Shown in pieces: positions 44,047 through 53,793 of a stretch of DNA of 55,255 nt. The translations under genes and the position numbers were made by a program. The notes beneath the pieces are model-generated. The model had not been told where the DNA came from, searched no databases, and saw only the letters and a list, made by a program, of their open reading frames with translations. The DNA lies in contig CAILVY010000211.1 of the NCBI GenBank assembly GCA_903837785.1, positions 1 to 55,255 on the forward strand. Direction: 5' to 3'. Each line of letters starts with the position of its first letter. Within the stretch, counting starts at the first letter, position 1. The stretch is from Candidatus Hydrogenedentota bacterium. GTDB taxonomy: Bacteria > Hydrogenedentota > Hydrogenedentia > Hydrogenedentales > CAILVY01.

Positions 44047-45336
44047 TCACTGGCCTGCGGCCGCAAGCTGATGTTCGATGCGCTGGATCGCCTGGGCGGC
44101 GGCCTGCGCCTGCGGAGCATTGGGATTGGCGTCAATAATGCTCTGATACGTGCTGAGCGCGCTTTGGAGGTCCCCGCCGGCCTGATAGGTCACGGCCAGT
44201 TGCTGGCGGAGCGCCAGATCGCCGGGGCGCAGTTCAATCGCTGCCTGATACTGTTGTTCCGCGGCGTCGTATTGCCCCGTGCGCCGATAGAGATCGGCGA
44301 GGCCGGTGTAGGCCGAAACCGTACCGGGCGCAAGCGCGGCGACCGTCTGATATTCCGAAATGGCGTTTCCGTAGTTGCCGTTCCGCCGGTAGTAATCGGC
44401 GAGCATCTGATGCGGGTCGGGCGAATCCGGATTGGCGCGAATCCAGGCCTGGAGCGTGTTGCTTTCTTCGGCGGGCATGCCGAGCTGCCGATACATGCCC
44501 GCGGCCATGGGATAAGACGAAAGACTGCCCCCGCTCATGCTTTGGAACTGGTTCAGTTCGCGATAGGCCGCGTTGAGATCGCCGCTGCGCACGAGGGCGC
44601 TGGCGAGCATGTAGTGGGGCAGCGCGTCGCCGGGCACGTTGCGCGCCCAATCCTGATACGTCTGCAATTCCGCCTGGGTCTGTCCCATGTTGTGCTGCAG
44701 TTGGGCGAGCAGTTGATAGGCCTGCTTGTTTGCGGGATCCGTCTGGAGGCCCTGAGTGAGCAGTTTGGCCGCGGTGTCGTAGTCCGCGGATGCGAGGGCG
44801 GCGCGGGCGTCCTGCACAAGTTGCCGCGCGGTGTCGGCGGACGCGCCTGGGCGGTCCCGGCGATTCTTCGCGGCGTCGGCCTCCTGCTTGTCTTTGTCCT
44901 TCGCGCTGCCGGCGTTGCCGCTTCGATCCTTTCCCTGGCCTTTGCCGTCTACAGCGCTCTCTGCGGCCTTCGCGCCGGACGCACGCCGGCCTCCGCCCGC
45001 CGCGTGCCCGTCCACGGTACCGCCGCCATCGTCCTTGAGGCTTTCAATGGCATCGCCGATGAGCCGCTGCATGATCGCGTCTTCATGGCCTTCCGCCGTG
45101 CCCGCTTCGTAGCCGGCGCTGTCGGCCGGCGCTTCCGTGGCGGCCGCCGGTCCGGGCAAATGCCCCGGCGGCGCCGCAGCCTCTGATTGCTGGGGCATGC
45201 GCAGGTTCTTCGGGAGCAGTGAGATCTTGGATTCGAGTTCCTGCTGAACACGATAGAGCCGTACTGTCTGCACGACGGCCAAGGCCGTCAGCAGGACGAT
45301 AAGCACCGCGCTGATGATCGAAATGGCCTTGTACAT
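44047..45336 (-). CDS. Membrane-anchored TPR protein
   Basis: The 429-residue protein has one N-terminal membrane helix (about residues 7-25), then a long polar, low-complexity stretch rich in Gly/Ala/Lys/Asp (residues 50-155), and then TPR repeats (YDTAAKLLTQGLQTDPANKQAYQLLA, RRTGQYDAAEQQYQAAIELRPGDLALRQQLAVTYQ and others). It is probably a periplasmic scaffold. GGAGGTGG precedes the ATG at 45336. The cyclase gene follows after 45 bases; the sialate-esterase-like gene upstream is separated from it by a terminator-like hairpin. Confidence 0.85.
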   Translation of the reverse strand: MYKAISIISAVLIVLLTALAVVQTVRLYRVQQELESKISLLPKNLRMPQQSEAAAPPGHLPGPAAATEAPADSAGYEAGTAEGHEDAIMQRLIGDAIESLKDDGGGTVDGHAAGGGRRASGAKAAESAVDGKGQGKDRSGNAGSAKDKDKQEADAAKNRRDRPGASADTARQLVQDARAALASADYDTAAKLLTQGLQTDPANKQAYQLLAQLQHNMGQTQAELQTYQDWARNVPGDALPHYMLASALVRSGDLNAAYRELNQFQSMSGGSLSSYPMAAGMYRQLGMPAEESNTLQAWIRANPDSPDPHQMLADYYRRNGNYGNAISEYQTVAALAPGTVSAYTGLADLYRRTGQYDAAEQQYQAAIELRPGDLALRQQLAVTYQAGGDLQSALSTYQSIIDANPNAPQAQAAAQAIQRIEHQLAAAGQ

Positions 45337-45359
45337 GCCCGGCCACCTCCATGCATAAA

Positions 45360-45383
45360 GGGTGCGGACGAAGGTCCGCACCC
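45360..45383 (-). terminator. Hairpin after the sialate-esterase-like gene
   Basis: On the minus strand GGGTGCGGAC and GTCCGCACCC form a perfect 10-bp stem with a CTTC loop, then TTTATG. It stands 57 bases past the stop of the esterase gene and just before the TPR gene, and may end or attenuate the transcript. Confidence 0.5.
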
Positions 45384-45439
45384 AGACTGTTTCGACTACT
45401 GTCTATTCTAACCCAAACGGTTGCCGCACGCCCGCCGCT

Positions 45440-46900
45440 TCACTTCGGAATGGCAATGGGGCCGAAGACCGGCACGGCCATGTTTGCGGCGTCGGCCACG
45501 TTGCAGTAGGGATTGAATCCCCGGCCGTACCACAGGTGGGGCTGATCGGGCAGTTCCGAAATCCAGAGCAGGACGGTGTTCGGCTCGTCCGGGCTGATTT
45601 CCTGATTGTAGATGCAAGGCACGTCCGCACCGGCCGGGCCGCTGCTGATGCTGAAACCGTTGACACGGCCGGCCGCGCTGAGCGCGCCATTCACGGTTGT
45701 GAAATGCACTTTCACTTGCAGCCCGTAGGGGGTGCCGGTTACCGCCAGTTGTTCGAAACGCGGCCCGCTCACGGCTTTGCCGCCGTAGAGATCGCGTTCG
45801 GCCAGCATGGCAAGGCGGCGTCCAAGCACTTTCAATCCCTGGGTGCCCGCGTGGATGGCGTCATCGAGGGCGAGGTCAATCGAGGCAACCATGCCGCCGG
45901 GCGCGAGTTCCGGTTCCAGGGCCAGTTCATCCGTCTGGATGGCGGTCCAGGGGCCGGGCTTGTCGTTGTTCACGACGAAGCGCCCGATCTGCACATAGTA
46001 GAAAGGCAGGTCCGGCACGCCGAAGTCCTTCCGCATGGACGCAACCAGTTTCTTCATCTTCTCGCGGTAGACCGGTTGCGCATCGGCATTGGCATCGGAC
46101 TCGCCCTGATACCACACGACGCCGCGCACCTTGCCGCCCGCCGCGGCCACCTGTTTGCACATGGAGCCGTAGAGCGAGGCGCCGCCCTGGTCCTTGAGCG
46201 CGGGATTCCATTGATCCATCGAGGTGCCGCCATGCGCCGACGCCACGAGGCCCACGGGACGCCCGGTCCGTTTCAGCATTTCCTTGGCGAAGGCGATGCC
46301 GAGCCCGGCGCCCTTCGATCCGTCGCGCCAGCCCTTGATGCCCTTCTCCCGCTCTTCGGGGGAGTTGAAGTTTGCATGCACCGCGTCCGGGGACTCGGCC
46401 AGGGTGTGCAGCGGCTCCTGCGCCAGGCGCCACTCGTAGCTCATGGAGAAAGTGTGCACGAGCGGGTCGGGCGACTCCACGTTGAAACGGTTGCCCACGC
46501 CCTGCATGTTGCTTTGGCCGGCCAGGACCCAGACGTCGCCGACGAGCACATCATCCACCGCGGCGGATTCGAGAGACTTTCCCGCATCGTCGCGTACCCG
46601 GACTTCTATCACATACGGCCCGCCCGCGGGCACCGCCGGCAGCGTTCCCTGCCACGCGCCATTTGCGACCGCGCCGAGATCGGTCCATGCAACGATTTCC
46701 TTCTGCACGCCCACGACGCGCGCCTGCGCCATGCCTGCGGCCGACGCGGCCCCGCTCAGGGCGAGCGCGGCGTTTCCGGCCGTGTCGCACTGCAGCACCT
46801 GATGCGCCGCCACGCCGGATTGGACAGTCATCGCGGAAATGGAGGCAGCTCCGCACAGCGCCACCGCCAGAAACAGCACGGCCAAAGTCAGTCTCTTCAT
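45440..46900 (-). CDS. Secreted sialate O-acetylesterase-like (SASA) protein
   Basis: The 486-residue protein has a signal peptide ending near residue 24 (ASISA). The SGNH/SASA-type catalytic blocks follow: LAGQSNMQGVG (serine), GVVWYQGESDANADAQPVY, and DLALDDAIHAGTQGLKVLGRRLA (Asp/His pair). It should remove acetyl groups from sugars in external glycans. The ATG at 46900 is preferred over 46915 because GAGGA sits upstream. Related enzymes occur in the same genomes as heparinase-like and beta-helix proteins, which fits glycan degradation. Confidence 0.87.
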   Translation of the reverse strand: MKRLTLAVLFLAVALCGAASISAMTVQSGVAAHQVLQCDTAGNAALALSGAASAAGMAQARVVGVQKEIVAWTDLGAVANGAWQGTLPAVPAGGPYVIEVRVRDDAGKSLESAAVDDVLVGDVWVLAGQSNMQGVGNRFNVESPDPLVHTFSMSYEWRLAQEPLHTLAESPDAVHANFNSPEEREKGIKGWRDGSKGAGLGIAFAKEMLKRTGRPVGLVASAHGGTSMDQWNPALKDQGGASLYGSMCKQVAAAGGKVRGVVWYQGESDANADAQPVYREKMKKLVASMRKDFGVPDLPFYYVQIGRFVVNNDKPGPWTAIQTDELALEPELAPGGMVASIDLALDDAIHAGTQGLKVLGRRLAMLAERDLYGGKAVSGPRFEQLAVTGTPYGLQVKVHFTTVNGALSAAGRVNGFSISSGPAGADVPCIYNQEISPDEPNTVLLWISELPDQPHLWYGRGFNPYCNVADAANMAVPVFGPIAIPK

Positions 46901-46962
46901 GGATCGATTCCTCATTTTCGTTGCAGGTTCATGCGGGCAGTCGGCCTCGACGGGTCAAGGCC

Positions 46963-47688
46963 TCACCACTCAGACCACTCGTGAAGTATGTCCAGAATCT
47001 CGCGCACGGCATCTTCAAGGCCGATGAACACGGCGCGGGCGATAATGTCGTGGCCGATATTGACTTCGCTCAGGCCCGGCATCCGCGCCACGGGCACGAG
47101 GTTGCGCACAGTGAGCCCGTGTCCCGCGTGGAGCCCGAGTCCTGCCGCAATCGTCCGCGCGCCGCAGGCGTAGAGCCGATCGAGTTCGGCCTGGACCTGA
47201 TCCTCTCCCGCGTTGGCATAGGCGCCCGTGTGGAACTCGACGAAGTCCGCGCCGATCTCGGCGCTCGCGTCCACCTGCGCCTCTTCCGGGTCGATGAACA
47301 TGCTCACCTTGATGCCGCGGCCGTGCATGCCGCGCACCACTTCGGCCAGGCGCGCGCGTTGCGAAACCACGTCGAGCCCGCCTTCCGTGGTGATTTCCTG
47401 GCGGCTCTCGGGCACGAGGCAGACTGTGTGCGGCAGGATGCGGTGGGCGATGGCGATGATCTCGTCCGTCGCGCCCATTTCGAGATTCATGCGAATGAGC
47501 AGCACCTGCTTGAGCGCCTCGACATCGCGGTCCTGGATGTGGCGGCGGTCCTGGCGCAGGTGCACGGTGATCTGATGGGCGCCCGCCAGTTCGCAGACTT
47601 TCGCCGCCATGATCACATCGGGCGCCTTGCCCTTTCGTGCTTCACGCAGCGTCGCCACATGGTCGATGTTCACACCCAGCTCAATCAT
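46963..47688 (-). CDS. pdxJ: Pyridoxine 5'-phosphate synthase
   Basis: The 241-residue protein is a complete PdxJ barrel: MIELGVNIDHVATLREAR at the start, then ITVHLRQDRRHIQDRD, the loop LVPESRQEITTEGGLD, FIDPEEAQVDAS, VEFHTGAYA and GLGLHAGHGLTVRN. It joins 3-amino-2-oxopropyl phosphate and deoxyxylulose phosphate to make pyridoxine phosphate, in the cytoplasm. AAAGGA precedes the ATG. Its start overlaps the stop of the O-antigen ligase gene by 8 bases, so the two are co-translated. Confidence 0.95.
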   Translation of the reverse strand: MIELGVNIDHVATLREARKGKAPDVIMAAKVCELAGAHQITVHLRQDRRHIQDRDVEALKQVLLIRMNLEMGATDEIIAIAHRILPHTVCLVPESRQEITTEGGLDVVSQRARLAEVVRGMHGRGIKVSMFIDPEEAQVDASAEIGADFVEFHTGAYANAGEDQVQAELDRLYACGARTIAAGLGLHAGHGLTVRNLVPVARMPGLSEVNIGHDIIARAVFIGLEDAVREILDILHEWSEW

Positions 47689-49186
47689 GGTTCGAGATCC
47701 TTTCTCCGTCCGCGGACGTCTTCTCCCGGGGAGTGTATCCATTCTCGGATGATGGGGCAAGCGCGGCGGGGCCGTCATGGCGCGTCATCATCACGAACGC
47801 GCACGCCATCATCGACAGGAAGACCGCCCCGTTCGGATACGTCAGCCGCGGCATGGTCAGCGATGCCGCCAGTTGTCCGCACAACGCGGCAAGCAGTCCG
47901 CGCATCAGGTACTGATCAGAGCGTGAAGACAGGGCGCCGATGGTGCGGTGGGCCCGAAGGACCAGCCCGCCGAGGCCGAGCCCCACGAGGAACATGCCGG
48001 CCAGGCCGCCTTTGAACAGGAAGTACATCCACACATTGTGCACGGTTTGGAAGTCGGCCTGGGCCACGCTCCGGATCGCAGTCTTCGACACAAAGCCCAG
48101 CCCGGTGAACTTGCTGCCCATGCCCGCGCCAAGCAAGGGATACTGTTTGAACATGTCCAACGCGCCCGAGATTTCGACGAAGCGCCCCTGCAGCGACGTT
48201 TCGAGCCCCGGAATCAACGCATTCCCGGAGAGCAGCACGCCGCCGGCCACCACGCATCCCACAGCCGCCACCGCCCCGAGGAAACCCGCGATCATCTGGA
48301 GTTCCGCCGGCAGGAACAGCACCGCGAGCACGAGCAGCGAGAGGAACAGCGCGGCGTAGGCCGTGCGCATCATCGTGATGACGATCGCGATGAGGAACAG
48401 GCCGATCAACGCCGTGTACAGCGCACGGCGGCGCTGCGGGGTGTCCGGACAGAGGATCAGCGCGGCCAGCACCACCACGCAGACCTCGTAGAACATGTGC
48501 CCGTTTGCCCGGACCGACTGCAGCAGGAACGGGCCGATGCGCCGCTGCACGAATTCGCCCAGCCAGTTCTGAATGCTCACGACGTGCCCGGTGGCAAAAG
48601 CATAGAGGAAATAGGCGATGCTCAGCAGGGCAATGCCCACGGAGAAGTACAGCATAAGCCGGAGATAGTTCGGCAGTTCGCGCGCGCCGCCCGCGCAGGC
48701 CACGAAGACGAAGTAGGCGGCGAGAAAGATGGGATAGCGGCATTCGGCGATCACGTCCTGGATCGGCATTTGGCGCCAGATGCCCCGGCACGCGATCACC
48801 GCGAAGAACGCGGCGTAGCACAGCACGAAGTAGTGCATGATATCGGGCCGCAGATCCGCCTCGCCGGTCATCACCTTCACTGCGAAATGCGCCAGCAGCA
48901 GGAGCAGCAGCAACTCGCGCGGATGCCATTCCACGCCGGCCAGCGGGTAGATCAGCGGCGACCGGAACTGATGCCCGGCCATCATGAGCAGGACGAAGCA
49001 CGAGAGCATCCAGCGCGACGGCGCCAGCATGAGCACGAGGGCTGCGGCCCCGCCGAACACGAGGACCGCCGTGTCGGTCCCGCCGCGCCGCACCGACAGC
49101 CACGCCACCATGACGGACAGCCCCGCGAGGAGCAACCCTTCACCCAGCGTCCACATGCGATTTTTCAGCACCTGTCCCGCTTCCAT
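47681..49186 (-). CDS. O-antigen ligase-family membrane protein
   Basis: The 501-residue protein has about 12 membrane helices and the Wzy_C-like segment MFKQYPLLGAGMGSKF, later VHNVWMYFLFKGGLAG, near residues 340-390. It probably ligates or polymerises surface sugar chains at the periplasmic face. It lacks the TPR tail of the gene at 9007-11976. The start codon is uncertain: the ATG at 49186 lacks a good ribosome site, and a weak -10 (TATGCT) close by would make it leaderless, with 49156 as an alternative. It overlaps pdxJ by 8 bases. Confidence 0.82.
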   Translation of the reverse strand: MEAGQVLKNRMWTLGEGLLLAGLSVMVAWLSVRRGGTDTAVLVFGGAAALVLMLAPSRWMLSCFVLLMMAGHQFRSPLIYPLAGVEWHPRELLLLLLLAHFAVKVMTGEADLRPDIMHYFVLCYAAFFAVIACRGIWRQMPIQDVIAECRYPIFLAAYFVFVACAGGARELPNYLRLMLYFSVGIALLSIAYFLYAFATGHVVSIQNWLGEFVQRRIGPFLLQSVRANGHMFYEVCVVVLAALILCPDTPQRRRALYTALIGLFLIAIVITMMRTAYAALFLSLLVLAVLFLPAELQMIAGFLGAVAAVGCVVAGGVLLSGNALIPGLETSLQGRFVEISGALDMFKQYPLLGAGMGSKFTGLGFVSKTAIRSVAQADFQTVHNVWMYFLFKGGLAGMFLVGLGLGGLVLRAHRTIGALSSRSDQYLMRGLLAALCGQLAASLTMPRLTYPNGAVFLSMMACAFVMMTRHDGPAALAPSSENGYTPREKTSADGERISNHD

Positions 49187-49450
49187 CCCCCAAGCATAGC
49201 CCGTGCGGGTCGTTCAAGCAAGAAGGCGGCGGGGGTGATTGGCGCAAGGAGACGCGGGCGCCACGCCGCCAGAAACCAAAGCCGCCGCCCGCGCGTCCAA
49301 TAATTGTGCGCAAGTCCCTGCCTGTCGCGCAGGGCGGCGGCGCACGACCGGGTCACAAGAGGTAGTGCGTCCACGATAGTCCCCTGATCCTGCTGCGCGC
49401 GCTGGAGTTCCCAGGCGGGCGGAGCACTCCAGGGAGACGGGAGGTGTTTC

Positions 49451-50431
49451 ATGCGCAAGCGAGGTTTCACCCTGATCGAATTGCTGGTGGTGGTCGCGAT
49501 CATCGCCATTCTGGCGGCGATTCTGCTGCCTGCGCTGGCCCGCGCACGCGAGGCCGCGCGCCGGTCGAGCTGCCAGAACAACCTCAAGCAGTGGGGGCTG
49601 ATCTACAAGATGTACTCGGGCGAGGCCGGGGGCGGAAAGTTCCCGCCGATGGAGTTCGAGGCCCATGCAGGGCGGCACGCGGATATCGCCGTGGGCCCCA
49701 TGGTTCGATCCATCTATCCGGAATACCTGACCGACCCCGCCATCGTCCTTTGTCCCTCGGATCCGAACAACATGGTCGATGGTCTCAAGGACCCCCAGAC
49801 GGGGCGCTTCACCCTGGCCGAAGATCCGGACGATATCGACCTGAGTTACTGCTACTCGGGGTGGGTCCTGGACAAGTGCGGCGATAGCGGCCCGCAGATC
49901 GATATCAGCACGGTGATTTCGGTGATGGGCGCGTTTGGCGGCCATAACCACGATTTGATCCTCGACGATCCCAACGCCACCGGTCCCGAGCAGTTCATCG
50001 CCATGTTTGTCAGCATGGTCTCGGCGGTCATTCCCTTCATGCACGGATCGGGCGACGAGGCGTCCATGCTGGCCGGCAGCTTCCAGGTGGCGGACGGCGA
50101 CCGGACGGTCACGCGGAGCATGGTCGACGGTCGGCCGCTGGGCAACGGGGACAACGACACGATCTACCGGTTGCGGGAGGGCATCGAGCGGTTTTTGATT
50201 ACGGATATCAACAATCCCGCGGCGAGCGCGCAGGCGCAGAGCCAGATCTTCGTGATGTACGACAAGATCTCGAAGATGGTCAAGTACTATAACCACGTGC
50301 CGGGCGGCTCGAACGTGCTGTTCATGGACGGCCACGTCCAGTTCATCAAGTATCCGGGCGATGCACCGGTGTCGAAGGGCATGGCCCTGTTCATGGGCAC
50401 CCTGCTGGATCGCGGGAGGCAACATGATTAG
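49451..50431 (+). CDS. Type II pseudopilin-like protein (DUF1559-type)
   Basis: The 326-residue protein starts with a type IV pilin-like leader ([21 protein letters not shown]), cleaved after Gly with Phe and the fifth-residue Glu conserved. An [19 protein letters not shown] helix follows, with a C-terminal [14 protein letters not shown] motif, the H/DGH signature of the large pseudopilin-like families expanded in planctomycetes and relatives. Such proteins are exported and assembled into short fibres or act as secreted structural proteins. GGGAGGTG precedes the ATG. It overlaps the next small gene by 8 bases. Confidence 0.88.
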   Translation: MRKRGFTLIELLVVVAIIAILAAILLPALARAREAARRSSCQNNLKQWGLIYKMYSGEAGGGKFPPMEFEAHAGRHADIAVGPMVRSIYPEYLTDPAIVLCPSDPNNMVDGLKDPQTGRFTLAEDPDDIDLSYCYSGWVLDKCGDSGPQIDISTVISVMGAFGGHNHDLILDDPNATGPEQFIAMFVSMVSAVIPFMHGSGDEASMLAGSFQVADGDRTVTRSMVDGRPLGNGDNDTIYRLREGIERFLITDINNPAASAQAQSQIFVMYDKISKMVKYYNHVPGGSNVLFMDGHVQFIKYPGDAPVSKGMALFMGTLLDRGRQHD

Positions 50432-50870
50432 TCCAGCCAAGAAGGCGGGCGGCGCTCCCGCCAACAAGAAGAAATGGATCGCCGTGGCGGCGGTGGCGGG
50501 GCTTGCGTTGGCCGGGGCGGCGCTCTTCGTGCTCCTGCAGCCCGATGAGGAACTGGACAACACGCTGAAAGCGCTCAACGGCTATGGGGAGATCCAGGAA
50601 CACGGCGGCCATGTTGAAACCGTGACGTGGATGCAGGGCCGGGGCCGCGGCGGCGGCCAGGGTTTCCAGGCCGACGTGCTGGGGAGCGACGGATCTCTGA
50701 TCGGGAAAGTGCGCGGCTACCGTGTGGAAGGCTTCGGCACGACGGTGCGCCAGAGCCGCTGGAAAGACAAGGGCGACGATCTGAGCGCCGAATGGCCGCA
50801 GAACTTCCGCCGCAATCGCGACCGGAACCCCGGCGAGGGCAGAAGACAGCGTCCTCCCGATCAGCAGTAG
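50424..50870 (+). CDS. Small membrane-anchored basic protein paired with the pseudopilin
   Basis: The 148-residue protein has a basic N-terminus ([13 protein letters not shown]), one membrane helix (about residues 18-37), and a periplasmic part of about 65 residues with Gly-rich [14 protein letters not shown]. It ends in an Arg/Asn-rich tail ([18 protein letters not shown]). No family is recognised. It overlaps the pseudopilin stop by 8 bases with a GGGAGG site inside the pseudopilin gene, so the two are made together. A chaperone or anchor role is a guess. Confidence 0.72.
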   Translation: MISPAKKAGGAPANKKKWIAVAAVAGLALAGAALFVLLQPDEELDNTLKALNGYGEIQEHGGHVETVTWMQGRGRGGGQGFQADVLGSDGSLIGKVRGYRVEGFGTTVRQSRWKDKGDDLSAEWPQNFRRNRDRNPGEGRRQRPPDQQ

Positions 50871-50881
50871 CGGGATTGGGG

Positions 50882-52669
50882 CTAGTTCTCGAGCAGGGCC
50901 TTCATCTTGGGGCCGTTGAAGTGATCGCTGGCGCCGGGGGTGAGATCGAGGCAGTGCCGGGAGGCGACAGGCCCTGACGGGTCGAGGTCGTTTACGATCA
51001 GAGAGAATCGGAAACTGGCGCCCGGCGCGAGGGACAGGAAGGGGATTTCCGCGGCGGGGAATGCGGCTTCGTAGACGCAATGCTGGTTGTCGCGCGCCAC
51101 GCCGAGACTCACGGTTGGCATGACGGACTCGATCTCGCGCTTGCCGATACAATCCACGAAGACCTGGGGGCCTTGGTTCGTCAGGCTGAAGCTCCACACG
51201 GAATCCTCGAGCCAGAGCTCGACACTGTCGGCGGACCAGACGATATCGCCGGCGTAGGGCTGATGGAATGTGTTGTCTTCCACTTCCACGGCGAGATAGA
51301 GAAAGGACTCGTCCCACATCACGTGGGCGCTGGCCTGCAGGTCGTCCGTGTTCTTGAGATCGAAACCTACGGGATACGTCAGGGGAACACTCCGGGCGCG
51401 GGTCCATTCGCCCAGGACGCCGTCGCACGCCACGGGGCCGCCGCTGTGCGGCGCGGCCACTGTGGGGATCAGGTCGAGCGGCTGCTCGATGGCGAGGGGC
51501 TCGGGGAGGCCGGGGACCGGGAGGGCCACGGAGGCCACGGGCACGGGGAAACGCACCTGGGCAGGGCTGTCGGCCCGGACCTGAAATGTGAGCGGCGCGG
51601 TGGCGCCGGCGGCCAGGTCGATTGGCCGCTCCGTTGGGTCCACGTGCCAGCCAGCGGGAACTGTCCAGGTCAGTTTCGAGCGCAGCGCGTCCGGGCCCGG
51701 GTTTTCGAGGCTCACGGATACGGGACGATCCAGACTTTCGCCCCAGGGGACTTCGACCGCTTCCGTCTTGAGGAGGCGCTGCAGCGCGCGAGCGGCCTCG
51801 ACTTTTTCCTGGGTCACGAGGTTCGAAGGGAAGATCGCGCCGGGCCGGATGACGCTCCAATCCACCCGGTCGCCGCGCACACGCACCCAGAGATAGTGGG
51901 GGAACCCGCCCTCTTTCTCCGGCGCGGTGTTCTCCGCGCCGCCGCCGCCGGAGATGACGTAACGGACGCCGTCACGGGTCCCGTAGTCGCGGTAAAGGTG
52001 CTCATGGCCCCCGAAGACCACTTTAACCGGATGCCCCTTGATCACTTCGGCCGCGCCCGCCCAGTGGGCGTCCCAGTCCTGTGCGAAGAAGGGCTGATGC
52101 AGGAAGAGGAAGATGTTCGTGGCGCGGGTGGCGTCGAGGTCTTCCTTGAGCCAGTCGAGTTGGGCGTCGGAGAGGCGGCCGAGTTCAGTGGCATCTTCGC
52201 TGTTCAGGATGACGAAGCGGGAGTTGCCGTAGCTGAAGGCATAGGCCAGCGGGCCGATGCGGTCCTCGTATCTCCCGACGACTTCCGGGTCCTTGTTGAC
52301 GTCATGATTGCCGGGCACCGGAAAGAACGGAACGCTGCACGTGCCCACGGCCTTCTCGAACTCGGCCCACATCGCGTCAAGCTCGCTCAGCGGCCCGCCG
52401 AGGATGAGGTCGCCGCTGTCGATGACGAAGGCCGGCTTCAGCGTGTTCCATTCGCCGATCATGGCGTAGAAGGCCTTCGGCAGAACCACGGGTTCCGCGG
52501 AGCGCGTGTCGCCGCAGGCCACGAAGTCGAAGGCGTCCGCGCAGGCGGGGGGCGCCGCCCGGAGCTGCTCAAACGCGCGTTCCGCAATCGTGGCGGCGGA
52601 CGCGCCCGCGGCGGCAAGCATCACGACGCATCCCGCCAGACACCCGAGCGATGCAGTCACGCGATTCAC
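50882..52669 (-). CDS. Secreted metallophosphoesterase with C-terminal CBM9/DOMON-like domain
   Basis: The 595-residue protein has a signal peptide (first 26 residues). The calcineurin-like phosphoesterase core shows VACGDTRS, FVIDSGDLILGG, FPVPGNHDVNKD and VVFGGHEHLYRDYG, with the expected metal ligands. A linking Ig-like segment (about residues 300-410) follows. The C-terminal domain (CDGVLGEWTRARSVPL to ADSVELWLEDSVWSF) resembles carbohydrate-binding or DOMON-type modules. Phosphoester cleavage on a sugar-linked target is plausible. I chose the GTG at 52669, with AAGGGAG upstream. Confidence 0.85.
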   Translation of the reverse strand: MNRVTASLGCLAGCVVMLAAAGASAATIAERAFEQLRAAPPACADAFDFVACGDTRSAEPVVLPKAFYAMIGEWNTLKPAFVIDSGDLILGGPLSELDAMWAEFEKAVGTCSVPFFPVPGNHDVNKDPEVVGRYEDRIGPLAYAFSYGNSRFVILNSEDATELGRLSDAQLDWLKEDLDATRATNIFLFLHQPFFAQDWDAHWAGAAEVIKGHPVKVVFGGHEHLYRDYGTRDGVRYVISGGGGAENTAPEKEGGFPHYLWVRVRGDRVDWSVIRPGAIFPSNLVTQEKVEAARALQRLLKTEAVEVPWGESLDRPVSVSLENPGPDALRSKLTWTVPAGWHVDPTERPIDLAAGATAPLTFQVRADSPAQVRFPVPVASVALPVPGLPEPLAIEQPLDLIPTVAAPHSGGPVACDGVLGEWTRARSVPLTYPVGFDLKNTDDLQASAHVMWDESFLYLAVEVEDNTFHQPYAGDIVWSADSVELWLEDSVWSFSLTNQGPQVFVDCIGKREIESVMPTVSLGVARDNQHCVYEAAFPAAEIPFLSLAPGASFRFSLIVNDLDPSGPVASRHCLDLTPGASDHFNGPKMKALLEN

Positions 52670-52764
52670 GGCAACCACTCCCTTGCGGCGCAATGCCGGA
52701 AGACTCCTGGAGGAAAGCGGAGGGAACCACGCCCCGCGGCGGGTTCCCTCCGGACAGTCAGGCA

Positions 52765-53523
52765 CTAGCAGGCGATGAATCCGCCGTCCACGATCATTTC
52801 GGCGCCGGTCATCCAGGCCGATTCGTCGGAGGCGAGGAAGAGGGCGGCGTTGGCGATGTCGCGGGCGACGCCCAGGCGTTTCATCGGCAGGGAGTCGCCG
52901 ATCGCCTTCTTCTTCTCCGGGGTGAGATAGGGCGCCTGGAGCGGCGTGTCGATCATGCCGGGATGGATGACGTTGCAGCGGATCTGATCGCCGCCGAACT
53001 GCACCGCGAGCGACTTGTTCAGCGAGATGAGCGCGCCCTTCGCGCACGTGTAGGAATCCTGCGCCAGGGTGAATCCGGCGAGCGCGGAGATGGAGCCGAC
53101 GAGAATGATCGAGCCGCCGCCCGCCTTCTGCAATTCGGGGATGCCGTGTTTCGTGAGGAAGAACGGGCCCTTGAGATTGATCGCCTGGACGATGTCCCAG
53201 TTCTCTTCCGTGGTCTCGACGACGGATTTGTCGCGGTCCTTCCAGAGCACGCCGGCGTTCGCGTACAGGATGTCGAGCTTGCCGAAGCGCGCCACGCCCG
53301 CCTCGACGGCCGCCTTCACGTCCGCTTCCTTCGCGACGTTGCCGACGAACGCGAGCGCCTCGCCGCCGTTCTTCTCGATCTCCGCCACGGTTTCCTTCGC
53401 CGCCTGCTCATTGAGATCGAAGACGATAACCTTGGCGCCCTCTTGCGCGAAGAGCACCGACGCCTCCCGGCCCATGCCCATGCCCGCGCCCGTAATAATC
53501 GCTACTTTGCCTTTCAACCGCAT
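52765..53523 (-). CDS. Short-chain dehydrogenase/reductase
   Basis: The 252-residue protein has all classical SDR parts: IITGAGMGMGREAS (cofactor), NAGV after LDILYA, Ser in VGSISALAG, YTCAK (the catalytic Tyr-x-x-x-Lys), and the PGMIDTPL loop. The aspartate in VIVFDLNE after the second strand suggests NAD(H). The substrate is unknown; sequences of this kind are often annotated as glucose or 3-oxoacyl reductases. AAGGAG precedes the ATG at 53523, although the frame is open further up. It stands alone between the metallophosphoesterase and the FKBP gene. Confidence 0.92.
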   Translation of the reverse strand: MRLKGKVAIITGAGMGMGREASVLFAQEGAKVIVFDLNEQAAKETVAEIEKNGGEALAFVGNVAKEADVKAAVEAGVARFGKLDILYANAGVLWKDRDKSVVETTEENWDIVQAINLKGPFFLTKHGIPELQKAGGGSIILVGSISALAGFTLAQDSYTCAKGALISLNKSLAVQFGGDQIRCNVIHPGMIDTPLQAPYLTPEKKKAIGDSLPMKRLGVARDIANAALFLASDESAWMTGAEMIVDGGFIAC

Positions 53524-53793
53524 CCCGCGTTTCTCCTTGCTTGTTGTATGTCGTCCGTCCGCGGCGCCCGCACGCCGGGGCGCCAAGCCCCCATTAGAAC
53601 CAATTTCCCGCATCCGTGTCCAGTTGCGGGAGTAAGCGCACGCGGCAGGCGCTCTCCGCCAAGGGTGGGGAAAGATAGCTTCGCCCACTGCGGCAGATGC
53701 TGCATCTCCGGTCATTCCTGCAGGATAGGCCCTGAAAGCACGGCAGCCACGCCGGAGAGGCGTGGCTGCCGGAAACGATTCGGGATGGGACAC

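Noticed and set aside
49302..49312. AATTGTGCGCA repeated from the 31 kb palindrome region as a shared operator
   Set aside because: Eleven-base matches are expected many times by chance in 55 kb, and the second copy is not palindromic or near a clear promoter.
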